From: Thraustochytrium sp. TN22
Lineage: Eukaryota; Sar; Bigyra; Thraustochytrida; Thraustochytriidae
NCBI GenBank assembly: GCA_013306675.1
Contig: JABLUY010000004.1
Coordinates: 186,001-250,000 of the forward strand
Direction: 5' to 3'
DNA: 64,000 bases
In this document: positions 33,367 through 42,486 of the stretch, one piece after another
Position numbering within the stretch: the first letter of the stretch is position 1
Layout: the number at the start of each line of letters is the position of its first letter
Made by a program: the position numbers and the translations under genes
The notes under the pieces: generated by a model
Seen by the model: the letters and a program-made list of their open reading frames with translations, nothing else
Told to the model about the DNA's origin: nothing
Database searches by the model: none

Positions 33367-33460
33367 CTGCATCGCGTTGCATCGCATCGCTTCGCATTTC
33401 ATCGTAGCGCATCGCATCGCATCGCATTGCACCGCATCGCAGCACATCACATCACATCAT
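33367..33460 (+). repeat. Degenerate ATCGC/ATTGC pentamer array
   Basis: A run of five- and ten-base units such as GCATCGCATC, GCATTGCACC and CACATCACATC covers about 95 bp. It is intergenic and of no recognised family. Confidence 0.8.
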
Positions 33461-34035
33461 ACCGCTTCCGTGCCGACTCACGGTGGCCAGCCCAGCCGAC
33501 GGAAGATGCTGTAACCATGCCGGAAAGTTCTCGCCGACTGAGCGAACTCGGTTCGTTTCGCTCACGCATCGATGTTTTCAATCGGACGGGAACTCAAACA
33601 AGCCCGCAAGGACTTGGCAACTCGGAAGCGGACGACGTGAGATGGCTCGGCGAGGAACCGTCGTACGACGCGGGGCGGCGTCGAGGTCCCAAAGGTGGCG
33701 GCGTGGCACGGGACGCGAACGCAGTCTCGATGGGACGCCGGCGGAGAAGCTAAGCGGCGGTAGAGAGTGGCAAGAGGCCCTGAGCGCAAGGTTGTGCAAT
33801 CGACCGTAGTGAAGCAAGGCAGAGCAGGCAGGTCCGGACCAGCCTGTGCCACGGCTGACAGGCTGTACCGGTCGGTGCGAGCAGTAGCTGTACATGGGGG
33901 AGCAGTCCCGCTGCCGGTGCGCCAAAGGAGCCGCTGTGTCAAGTGGGCCTCGAAAGCGATATTAAATTGAGCGTTGCGAAGAGAGAAAAGAAACGAAGAG
34001 AGAAAAGGTTGCGTCGCATGTCGTCGTCCACCGAA

Positions 34036-34038
<3 letters not shown>

Positions 34039-34094
<56 letters not shown>
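34039..34094. repeat. GA dinucleotide microsatellite
   Basis: About 27 GA units lie just beyond the 3' end of the glycine dehydrogenase gene, so the transcript sense would read CT. Confidence 0.95.
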
Positions 34095-34098
<4 letters not shown>

Positions 34099-34202
34099 CA
34101 TGTTCGTCTCAAACTTGTCTTGTTTCACTCTGTTTCTCTCTCTGTCTTTCTTCCGCTCTAGCCTCTAGCCTACTAGCTTGTCTTGGCCTTGGGGTGTGTG
34201 CA

Positions 34203-37200
34203 TCAGGACTGCGCGGCGAGCTCCTCGACAGTGGGGCAAGCGCAGACGAGGTTCCGGTCGCCGGAAACGTTGTCGACGCGGGAGACGACGGGCCAGAACT
34301 TGGTGAGGTTGTTGATGGAGGGGAGCGGGAAGGCGGCCTGCTGACGCGAGTACGGGTGCGTCCAGTTGTCGGCGGTGACCATGGCAGCGGTGTGCGGGGC
34401 GTTCTTGAGGACGTTGTCCTCCGCGTCGACGCGACCCTCGAGGACCTCCTGGATCTCGTCGTGAATGGCGAGCATGGCCTCAATGAAGCGGTCGCACTCC
34501 TCCTTGGACTCGGACTCGGTGGGCTCGACCATGAGGCTATAGTGCACAGGCCACGAGGTGGTGGGGCTGTGGAAGCCGTAGTCGGCCAGGCGCTTGGCAA
34601 CGTCGGTCTCAGAGAGGGTGGAGTTGCGCAGGTAGGAGAAGTCGATGATGAACTCGTGCGCACAGAGGCCGTTCTCGCGGAAAAGGATCTTGTAGGTGCC
34701 CTCGAGGCGCTTGGCGATGTAGTTGGCGTTGAGCATGGCGCCCTGAGAGACCTGCGTCATGCCGTGCTTGCCGAGCATGCGGAAGAACATCCAGGTAATG
34801 GGCAGGATACCGGCACTGCCGTAGGGCGCGGCGGCGACGGCGCCCTCGGGCTTGGAGCGCGTGTTGGTGCCCTCGCCGCTGACGTTGCGCACGCGATGGC
34901 CAGGCAAAAAGGGCGCGAGGTGCTCGGCGACGCCAATGGGGCCGACGCCGGGGCCGCCACCACCGTGCGGGATCGCAAAGGACTTGTGGGAGTTGGCGTG
35001 GCAGACGTCGGCGCCGATGAAGCCCGGGGAGGTGAGGCCGAGCTGCGCGTTGAGGTTGGCGCCGTCAAGGTAGACCTGGCCGCCGTGCTCGTGAACCTTG
35101 TCGATGACTTCCTTGACGCCGCGCTCATACTTGCCGTAGGTGCTCGGGTAGGTAATCATGAGGGCGGCGAGGTTCTTGGAGTGCTTCTCCACCTTGGCGA
35201 GGAAGTCGGCGTGATCGATGTTGCCGTTCTCGTCGTTCTTGACGCCAATGACCTTCATGCCGCACATGACGGCGCTGGCCGGGTTGGTGCCGTGCGCCGA
35301 GTTGGGAATGAGGCAGACGTTGCGGTGGTGGTCACCGCGCGACTCGTGGTACGCCTTGATGCAGAGCAGGCCGGCGTACTCGCCGGTGGCGCCCGAGTTC
35401 GGCTGGGTGGAGACGGCGGCGAAGCCGGTGATGGAGGCGATCCAGCCGTTGAGCTGGTCGATCATCTCGGTGTAGCCGGCGGCCTGGTCCGGCGGGCAGA
35501 ACGGATGCATGTTCGCGAACTCGGGCCAGGAGATGGGCATGAGCTCGGAGGCGGCGTTGAGCTTCATGGTGCAGGAGCCAAGCGGGATCATGGACTCGCG
35601 CAGGGTGATGTCGCGGCGCTCGAGCGAGCTCAGGTAGCGCAGCAGCTCCGTCTCGGAGTGGTAGCGGTTGAAGACCGGGTGCTCCATGAAGGGCGACTGG
35701 CGCGGTGCCGGCAGCGAGGCGGCCGCAGCCTTGGCGTCATCGTCCTGGAAGAAGGCGGCCTCGGCCTGGGCGCGCTGGTCCTCCGAGGCGCCGGCGGCGT
35801 CGGCGAGCGCGGCCACCACGCTGCGCGCGTCCTGCTCCGCGAAGTGCTCATCGATGTTGATGCCGACCAGGTCGGAGCCGAGGTCGGCGAAGTTGATGCC
35901 GTGGTTGACGGCGGCCTCGAGCAGAGCGGCGGCCTTGTCGGAGCGAATGGTGACTGTGTCGAAGAAGCCGTCCTCATGCAGCGGCGTGAGGCCGAGCGCC
36001 TTGGCGGCGCGCGCCACGCCGCGCGCGTTGGCGAGCAGGCTCTCGCCGATGTCGCGCAGGCCGTGCGGGCCGTGGTAGACGGCGTACGCGGCGGCGACGT
36101 TGGCCAGGAGCGCCTGCGCCGTGCAGATGTTCGAGGTGGCCTTCTCGCGGCGGATGAACTGCTCGCGCGTCTGCAGCGCCATGCGCAGCGCGCGGTCGCC
36201 CTGGGAGTCCACCGAGACGCCGATGATGCGGCCCGGCATGAGGCGCTTGAGGCTGTCGCGCGCGCTCATGAAGCCAGCGTGCGGGCCGCCGTAGAACATG
36301 GGCACGCCGAAGCGCTGCGCCGAGCCCACGACCATGTCGGCGCCGAACTCGCCGGGCGGCTGCGCCACGGTGCAGGCCATGAGGTCGGCCGCCACCACCA
36401 GGTACGAGCCGGCGGCGTGCAGGGCGTCGGCCAGGCGCGCGTGCTCGCCGGCCAGCGAGCCGTACATGTTCGGATACTGCACGAGCGCGCCGCAGAGCTC
36501 CTCGAGCTTGACGGTGCCGTCCAGCAGGTGCGCGGCGTCGCCCACCACGATCTCCACGCCCATGTTGTCGCCGCGCGTCTGCACGCAGCCCACGGTCTGC
36601 GGGAAGCAGTCCGCGGCCACGAAGAACTTGGGCCGCTTCTGCTTGGTCAGCGAGTAGCACATGTTCATGGCCTCGGCGGCCGAGCTGCCCTCGTCGAGCA
36701 GCGAGCAGTTGGCGATCTCCATGCCCGTCAGGCTAGAGACCACCGTCTGGAAGTTGAGCAGCATCTCCAGGCGGCCCTGGCTGATCTCCGACTGGTACGG
36801 CGTGTACGCCGTGTACCACGCCGGGTTCTCCAGGATGTTGCGCATGATGGGCGCCGGCGTCTTGGTGCCGTAGTAGCCCTGCCCGATCATGGACCGCATC
36901 ACCTTGTTCTTGAGCGCCATCTGACGCAGCTCCGCCATGGCCTCGGACTCCGTGAGCGCCTCCGGCAGGCCCTCCAGCTCCTTGCCGCCCGACCGGATAT
37001 CATCCGGTACGATCTTGGACGTCATCTCCTCCAGCGACGAGAACCCGAGCACCTTGAGCATCTCCGCCTGGTCCTCCGCGCTGGGCCCCACGTGCCTCGG
37101 CTCGAACACGTCCAGCGGGCGCCCCGTCGCCAGCCCGCGGGCGCCCCAGACGCGCGCGCTTCCGCCCACGCGCCGCGCCGCCGCCGCGCGCGCCAGCAGG

Positions 37201-37214
37201 CTCATGCCCGCCAT
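34203..37214 (-). CDS. GLDC: Glycine dehydrogenase (decarboxylating), P-protein of the glycine cleavage system
   Basis: A 1003-residue protein, the normal length for the fused eukaryotic P-protein. It decarboxylates glycine using pyridoxal phosphate and passes the aminomethyl group to the lipoyl H-protein in mitochondria. The first 30 residues (MAGMSLLARAAAARRVGG) are Arg/Ala-rich, without acids, as expected of a mitochondrial presequence. The N-terminal half carries YTPYQSEISQGRLE and SLLDEGSSAAEAM. The C-terminal half carries the PLP-binding motif NSHKSFAIPHGGGGPG, with the lysine at about residue 744 (codon at 34983-34985). It is uninterrupted. A striking AT-rich imperfect palindrome lies about 250 bp upstream of the ATG. 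Confidence 0.97.
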   Translation of the reverse strand: MAGMSLLARAAAARRVGGSARVWGARGLATGRPLDVFEPRHVGPSAEDQAEMLKVLGFSSLEEMTSKIVPDDIRSGGKELEGLPEALTESEAMAELRQMALKNKVMRSMIGQGYYGTKTPAPIMRNILENPAWYTAYTPYQSEISQGRLEMLLNFQTVVSSLTGMEIANCSLLDEGSSAAEAMNMCYSLTKQKRPKFFVAADCFPQTVGCVQTRGDNMGVEIVVGDAAHLLDGTVKLEELCGALVQYPNMYGSLAGEHARLADALHAAGSYLVVAADLMACTVAQPPGEFGADMVVGSAQRFGVPMFYGGPHAGFMSARDSLKRLMPGRIIGVSVDSQGDRALRMALQTREQFIRREKATSNICTAQALLANVAAAYAVYHGPHGLRDIGESLLANARGVARAAKALGLTPLHEDGFFDTVTIRSDKAAALLEAAVNHGINFADLGSDLVGINIDEHFAEQDARSVVAALADAAGASEDQRAQAEAAFFQDDDAKAAAASLPAPRQSPFMEHPVFNRYHSETELLRYLSSLERRDITLRESMIPLGSCTMKLNAASELMPISWPEFANMHPFCPPDQAAGYTEMIDQLNGWIASITGFAAVSTQPNSGATGEYAGLLCIKAYHESRGDHHRNVCLIPNSAHGTNPASAVMCGMKVIGVKNDENGNIDHADFLAKVEKHSKNLAALMITYPSTYGKYERGVKEVIDKVHEHGGQVYLDGANLNAQLGLTSPGFIGADVCHANSHKSFAIPHGGGGPGVGPIGVAEHLAPFLPGHRVRNVSGEGTNTRSKPEGAVAAAPYGSAGILPITWMFFRMLGKHGMTQVSQGAMLNANYIAKRLEGTYKILFRENGLCAHEFIIDFSYLRNSTLSETDVAKRLADYGFHSPTTSWPVHYSLMVEPTESESKEECDRFIEAMLAIHDEIQEVLEGRVDAEDNVLKNAPHTAAMVTADNWTHPYSRQQAAFPLPSINNLTKFWPVVSRVDNVSGDRNLVCACPTVEELAAQS

Positions 37215-37462
37215 CGCGCCTCGCCTCGCCCCGCCTCGCCTCGCCTCGCCGAGACCGCGATGCCGCCGAGACCGCGCCGCCCCGCCGAGACCGCGCCGCC
37301 GCCGCCGAGTCCGCCGCCGCGCGCGACCGAGCGCCGCGCGCCCGAGCCTGGCCTCGCGCCGCTCGCTGCGTATCTGGATTTGCTTTCCCGGTTACGGTAG
37401 CTTGTCTCTCTTGATTCGTCTCAACTCAAGTCATGCATGGCAGCAGCGCGAGCGGCGCGCGC

Positions 37463-37491
37463 GTTCAAATTCGAAATTCGAATTTTCGAAC
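37463..37491. promoter_or_regulatory. AT-rich imperfect palindrome in the GLDC 5' flank
   Basis: A 29-bp block bounded by GTTC and GAAC, with three internal TTCGAA or ATTCGAA units, stands out inside almost pure GC sequence. On the GLDC sense strand its edge reads TTTGAACGCG, a 10-mer also found just upstream of the kinesin-like gene (51987-51996). Confidence 0.4.
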
Positions 37492-37676
37492 TCGCGCGCC
37501 GCGCAAGCCCGCGCAGAATCGCAGCACCGCAATCGAATTCGCGCGCGCCCCGCGCCGACCGATCCCTCGCGCGCCGCCGCGCGCGCCGCTCCTCTCCGCG
37601 GCCGCTGCGGCTGCGCTGCTGGCAGGCAGCGGTCGACTGGCATGGCATGCGTGGCAGGGCATGAGGATCGTCGGTC

Positions 37677-37706
37677 AAGGTCGAGGTCGAGGTCGAGGTC
37701 GTTCGT
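37677..37706 (+). repeat. GGTCGA hexamer array
   Basis: Four consecutive GGTCGA-type units, decaying into GTTCGTTCG at the end. It is intergenic. Confidence 0.85.
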
Positions 37707-38178
37707 TCGCGGGCAGGAACTTTTCGTCCTAGGAGCAGGCCGCGGGCGGCAGGCAGGCGGGCGGGAGGAGGCAGCAGCTCTCTCTGATCAGCAGCCAAGC
37801 TTGCGGGCGGGACCGGTGCACTTGGTGGAGGATGAAGCGAGGGAGGCAGCAGGCCAGCAGCCTGGGCGCTGGAGCGGGTGGCGGCGATCGAGGTGCTGCG
37901 CGACAGCTCGACGCGCCTCGTGGTTGCAGTGCACTGAGTGCAGTGCTCGCTCCACGCCACCACGCTAACTAACACTGCCAAGGCTCAGCTTGGGTGCTTG
38001 TTGTGGGGACAAGCAAGAAGAAAGAAGTCCAGCTGCGCCGCCGCCGCGCGAGCAAACGGACGAGCACTGCCAGTGCTGCCTCTGCAGTGTCTGCACGCCT
38101 CTGCACTGGCCAGGTGGCAGTGGTGTGTGTAGATTTCGCCCAAGGCCGAGCTGCGCTACGGCGCGGTGCCCATCATCG

Positions 38179-38215
38179 GTTGGCTGGCTGGCGGCTGGCG
38201 GCTGGCGGCTGGCTG
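38179..38215 (+). repeat. GGCTGGC-type short tandem array
   Basis: Repeated GGCTGGC and GGCTGGCG units in the EIF3C 5' flank. Confidence 0.8.
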
Positions 38216-38959
38216 CTCGTGCTTGCAGTGCACTCTGCCTCGTCGCAGCTGCCTCGGCCGCGCGGCCAGTAAAGTTAGCAGAAGGCCGCCGTCCCCCAGC
38301 GGCTTCTGCTCGTCGATGCTGCCAATGGGATGCGATGCGCTTTCCGCTGCTGCCCGGACCGAGCAAGCGCTGCAGCGAGATCCGCGAAATGCGCTGCCGG
38401 CCGACGCACCGTGGCCCGGGCACGAGCAAGGACAGGACATCAGACAAGAAGAGCAGCATCGTCGCCTGCCAGCAGTGCAGCCACGGCTGCCACGCAGTCA
38501 CGGCAAGATTGCGAGGACCCGCGTGAGGACCCGAGCATCGCATGCATGCGACTCGGACTCGGACGCATCGATGATGATCGCGCGGTTAGGCAAGGTCGGC
38601 GCAGCGGCGCGCCGGAAGTGCGAAACCCCGTGTCGGCGTGGGCAAAGTGGCGGCTGTGCCGCGGACGCGGGCGAAAGCGATCGGTGGCGGCGTGGCAATG
38701 GCAGGGAGAGGCAGGCGCAGGCGCAGGCGGGGAAGGAGGGCGCGCGCGCGGGCGCAAAGCAGGCGCGCGGCGGCGGGCCGCAGGGGACGCGGCGCCGAGC
38801 AGAGCGCGGAGCGGAGCGGCCGAGCCCGGCGCTGCAGGCGGCGCGGGAACGAGCGGCGGGATCGATCCCTCCACCCGTTCATCCGTCGCTCGACTCAAGG
38901 CGAGGTCGCGCTAACTATCTTGGCGGCGCGGCGCGGCGGCGGCGGCGGCGGCGGAGAAG

Positions 38960-41900
38960 ATGTCCAAGTTCTGGGGCGGCGACGACGCGAGCAGCGATGA
39001 GGACGAGGAGGTAGAGCTGCAGCAGCAGCAGCAGCAGCAGGCGGCCGCGCAGAACCGCACGTGGGCGGCTGACTCGGACTCGGACTCGGACTCGGACGAC
39101 GAGGCGCGCGTGGTGCGCACGGCGGACGTGAAGACGACCGAGGCCGTGCGCAAGGTGGCCAAGCAGCTGCGCAACTCGCTCAAGATCGGGGACTGGAACG
39201 AGGTGCTGGCCAAGTACGCCGTGCTCAACACGGAGGCCGACAAGGCGCGCAAGGCCAACAACAACCAGCATGTGGCCCCCTTCCTGGTCATGCTCAAGGA
39301 CCTCAACGACGCCATCTCGGAGCTCTTCGAGAACAAGGCGGCCGCGAAGAAGCTGAGCAAGACCAACAACAAGGCCTTCAACCGCCTGCGCGCGCGTGTG
39401 CCGAAGCAGATCGCCGAGTTCGAGGACGAGGTCGCCAAGGCCGTGGAGCAGGCTGAGGCCGATGGCGGCGATGAGGATGATGACGAGGACGATGATGGCT
39501 CGTCGAGCTCGGGGTCGAGCTCGTCCAGCTCGTCCAGCTCGTCGAGCTCCGAGTCAAGCTCCGAGTCGGACTCGGAGTCCGGCTCGAGCGACAGTGACGA
39601 CTCGGACCAGCCGGACTGGATGAGCGACTCCTCGTCGAGCAGCGAGTCTGACAATGAGGGCCAGCAGCTGACGGGCCGTGCGCGCTGGGTGAAGCGGTCC
39701 ACGGACAAGGCTTCGACGAAGCGGATCAGCAAGGAGGAGGAGGCCGCCATGGCGGCCGAGAAGCAGCGCAAGAACGAGGAGAAGAAGCGCCTCAAGGAGG
39801 AGGCGGCGCGCGCCAAGGAGAACAAGGCCGAGGAGAAGGAGGTGCTCACGCCCAAGCAGATCGACGAGCGCCTGCTCATGCTCGTGGCCTCGCGCGGCAA
39901 GAAGGGCATCAACCGCCGCGACCATCTGGAGGCGATGCGGCAGCTCGCCTTCCTGCTGCTGCCGCAGGGCCCGGCCAAGATGATCGGCGGCCTCATGCAC
40001 TGCATCTCAGCGGCCTTTGACATCCGCACGGGCATCGACGAGCACATGCCGCCCGACCTGTGGCGCCAGACGGTCAAGGACATCCGCTTCGTGCTGCGCC
40101 TGCTGGCCGAGAACCCGGAGCTGCGCCTCGCCGCCTTCTCGGGCGACGAGCTCGGCGCACTGTCCACCCTCGCGCGCGACAAGGCGGAGCGCGCCAAGGC
40201 CGCCCAGGAGCGCAAGCGCATCGAGCAGGAGCAGCGCCGCGAGCGTGGCGACGAGGAGAGGCCAGAGGACGGCGAGGGCAAGGACCCGGCTGCCGAGGAG
40301 GAGGAGGAGGATGACACCCCGCTCCTGCACGCGGGCGAGGGCAACATGGTCCGCGTCGTCGGTGACCTCTGCGTCTTTGTGGAGCGCCTCGCCGACGAGT
40401 ACACCAAGTGCCTGCGCCAGGTCGACCCGCACTCGCAGGAGTACGTCTCGCGCCTTTCGGACGAGAGCATCCTCGTCGACGTCGCGCTCGAGGTCATGGA
40501 GTACTACAAGCGCGCCGAGGACCCGTCCACGGCCAGCCGCCTCGCGCTCATCTGCGTCGAGCACATCTACTACAAGCTCGACTCCATCGCGCTTCGCCTC
40601 GCCAAGGAGCAGGAGTTCCAGCGCATCTTCGGCGCGCGCGAGGCCCTGCACCCGGCCTGCTGGGTCGACGCCGGCGCCGGCGGTGCCACCGACTTCAAGA
40701 CCACCCATCCGGCCGCCGCCCTCGGCGCCCCCTCGGAGATTGCCGCCCAGCTGCCCGTGGAGCACAGCCCCGGCGCCCTCCTCGAGGACCTCGCCGCCTA
40801 CATCTACCAGGAGGGCGACTCGCGCTCCCAGGCGCGCGCGCTGCTCTGCTCCATCTTTTACTACGCGCACCACGACGACTTCCACAAGGCGCGCGACCTC
40901 CTGCTCATGAGCCGTCTGCAGGACCATATTGGCAACGCTGACATCGAGACCAAGATCATGCACAACCGCACGCTCGTCATGCTCGGCTTCGCCTCCTTCC
41001 GCGCCGGCCTCCACAAGGAGGCCCACGCCTGCCTCATGGAGATCTGCGGCAACAAGAAGGAGAAGGAGCTCCTCGCCCAGGGCCTCGGCTGGCGCAACTT
41101 CCACGACCGCAACCTCTCGCAGGAGGCCGCCGAGAAGCGCCGTCTCATGCCCTTCCATCAGCACCTCTCGCTCGAGCTCCTCGACGCCGTCTTCCTCACC
41201 TCGGCCATGCTCCTTGAGGTGCCCACCCTGGCCATCGAGTTCGAGAACCGCTACGTCTACTCGCGCTCCTTCCTGCGCCTGCTTGACATCCAGTCCCGCC
41301 AGGCCTTCACCGGCGAGCCCGAGTCCACTCGCGACCACGTCCTTGTCGCCGCCCAGAAGCTCCAGGAGGCTGACTGGCGCGGCGCCACCGAGCTCCTGCT
41401 CAAGCTCCCGGTTTGGGATCTCATGCCCAACGCCGCCGATGTGCGTGCCCTCATCGAGGGCAAGGTCAAGGAGGAGGCCCTTCGTGTCTGGTGCTACACC
41501 TACTCTTCTCTCTACCGCACCGTGCGCCGCGCGCACCTCTGCGAGCTCTTCGAGCTCGAGGCCACCAAGGTCCACGCCGTCGTCTCCAAGCTCATCATCA
41601 CCGGCGACCTCTACGCCTCGTGGGATGAGATCACCGACACCCTCGTCCTCCACCGCCGCGAGCCCACCCACCTTCAGGCGCTCGCGCTTCAGTTCTCCGA
41701 CCACCTCACCGTCCTCGTCGAGGGCAACGAGCAGCTCCTCAACTTCGACGCCTTTGCCGACACTCGCGGCCGCAAGGACCGCGACGAGGCCAAGGGTGGC
41801 CGCGGCGGCCGCGGCGGCGGCCGTGGTGGCCGCGGCGGTGGCCGTGGTGGCTTCGGCGGCGATAAGGGCGGTGACAAGTCCGGCGGCGCCTTTGCCTCCA

Positions 41901-42034
41901 GCTTCGGCGGCCGCGGCGGCCGGGGTCGCGGCCGTGGCCGCGGCCGTGGTGGCCGTGGTGGCTTCCGCCCCCGCACCGGCTTCGGCGGCCGCTACGGCGG
42001 CGGTGGCCGCACTGACCGCGTCCCCATCCTCTAA
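38960..42034 (+). CDS. EIF3C: Eukaryotic translation initiation factor 3 subunit C
   Basis: A 1024-residue core subunit of eIF3, which organises the 43S preinitiation complex on the 40S ribosome. The N-terminus MSKFWGGDDASSDEDEE is the typical eIF3c opening, followed by seven glutamines and acidic Ser/Asp repeats. The eIF3c N-terminal domain follows, with a long Ser/Asp/Glu insert at about 39480-39610. The C-terminal PCI/winged-helix region lies around residues 740-930 (for example VHAVVSKLIITGDLYASWDE). An RGG-rich tail (about 41795-41995) is longer than a bare eIF3c end and probably binds RNA. Length fits the family. Base composition rises in C at third positions towards the 3' half, as in highly expressed genes. 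Confidence 0.96.
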   Translation: MSKFWGGDDASSDEDEEVELQQQQQQQAAAQNRTWAADSDSDSDSDDEARVVRTADVKTTEAVRKVAKQLRNSLKIGDWNEVLAKYAVLNTEADKARKANNNQHVAPFLVMLKDLNDAISELFENKAAAKKLSKTNNKAFNRLRARVPKQIAEFEDEVAKAVEQAEADGGDEDDDEDDDGSSSSGSSSSSSSSSSSSESSSESDSESGSSDSDDSDQPDWMSDSSSSSESDNEGQQLTGRARWVKRSTDKASTKRISKEEEAAMAAEKQRKNEEKKRLKEEAARAKENKAEEKEVLTPKQIDERLLMLVASRGKKGINRRDHLEAMRQLAFLLLPQGPAKMIGGLMHCISAAFDIRTGIDEHMPPDLWRQTVKDIRFVLRLLAENPELRLAAFSGDELGALSTLARDKAERAKAAQERKRIEQEQRRERGDEERPEDGEGKDPAAEEEEEDDTPLLHAGEGNMVRVVGDLCVFVERLADEYTKCLRQVDPHSQEYVSRLSDESILVDVALEVMEYYKRAEDPSTASRLALICVEHIYYKLDSIALRLAKEQEFQRIFGAREALHPACWVDAGAGGATDFKTTHPAAALGAPSEIAAQLPVEHSPGALLEDLAAYIYQEGDSRSQARALLCSIFYYAHHDDFHKARDLLLMSRLQDHIGNADIETKIMHNRTLVMLGFASFRAGLHKEAHACLMEICGNKKEKELLAQGLGWRNFHDRNLSQEAAEKRRLMPFHQHLSLELLDAVFLTSAMLLEVPTLAIEFENRYVYSRSFLRLLDIQSRQAFTGEPESTRDHVLVAAQKLQEADWRGATELLLKLPVWDLMPNAADVRALIEGKVKEEALRVWCYTYSSLYRTVRRAHLCELFELEATKVHAVVSKLIITGDLYASWDEITDTLVLHRREPTHLQALALQFSDHLTVLVEGNEQLLNFDAFADTRGRKDRDEAKGGRGGRGGGRGGRGGGRGGFGGDKGGDKSGGAFASSFGGRGGRGRGRGRGRGGRGGFRPRTGFGGRYGGGGRTDRVPIL

Positions 42035-42486
42035 TGATGAACTGTGCCTCAACAACCGACTCAAAGTAAAGATTTGCCGTGCAGATGATTGGGAGGGGGA
42101 TGGCGGGGCGGCAGGTCCTGTGCCTGGCCGGCGCGGCGAGTAGAGAGAGACCTTGCCCGACCTCAGCCTTGACCTTGACCTTGATCGACCGAGACGTCGA
42201 AGCCGAGGCAATACGCGCCGTAGAAGCCGCCGTAGTACTCTAGCATGCGCCGTAGTACTCCAAGTACGCGCTGTAGGTAGCACTGCGCCGTAGGAGTCGT
42301 ACGCGCCGTAAGAGTCCTCCCTCACATCAAGGCCGTGCTCGTGCTCACACAAGCTCAACAAGCGCCGCCGGCACTCGCTCGCGCCGTTGGCCGTGCATCA
42401 AAGCCAGAACTCTTGAAGTCGAAGCGCTTGCGCGGCGCGGGGGCGGCGGAGGCCGGGGCGGCAGGCAGCGGCGGCGCGGCGGCGGC
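42035..42486. other. Intergenic stretch EIF3C to SLC33A1 with a GCGCCGTA repeat
   Basis: 452 bp without a supportable gene. About 42211-42312 carries six spaced copies of a GCGCCGTA-like unit, several followed by GTACTC or GAGTC. Read on the minus strand this would spell SYGAYDSYG, but no frame stays coding-like beyond it. TCTTGAAGTCGAAG lies about 75 bp before the next ATG. Confidence 0.55.
42211..42312. repeat. Interspersed GCGCCGTA repeat
   Basis: Imperfect copies of GCGCCGTA occur at intervals of about 11-40 bp, with GTAGTACTC repeated twice. It may be an eroded minisatellite. Confidence 0.6.

Larger units (their letters stand above)
31447..34202. other. 2.75-kb intergenic spacer upstream of the Myb gene
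   Basis: No gene can be supported here. Open frames crossing it are driven by GC bias and end in low-complexity sequence. It contains very GC-rich CGC-repeat stretches (31550-32060), two copies of a 16-bp palindrome, a 21-bp tandem repeat (33220-33284), degenerate ATCGC pentamers (33367-33460) and a GA microsatellite (34039-34094). It comprises the 5' flank of the Myb gene and the 3' flank of the glycine dehydrogenase gene. Confidence 0.6.
37215..38959. other. 1.75-kb divergent intergenic region (GLDC / EIF3C)
   Basis: No supportable gene. It contains the 5' flanks of both genes, an AT-rich imperfect palindrome (37463-37491), a GGTCGA hexamer array (37677-37706) and a GGCTGGC-type array (38179-38215). 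Open frames here lack coding character and several begin with non-ATG codons. Confidence 0.55.

Noticed and set aside
33367-33460. A CRISPR-like array
   Set aside because: The units are 5-10 bp with no spacers, and the genome is eukaryotic. These are simple repeats.
34194-37400. A 1068-codon open frame antisense to glycine dehydrogenase
   Set aside because: It mirrors the P-protein gene base for base, shows no recognisable domain, and is explained by composition.
40007-42361. A long open frame antisense to EIF3C
   Set aside because: It is a shadow frame. Its Ala/Glu/Leu-rich translation has no family resemblance.
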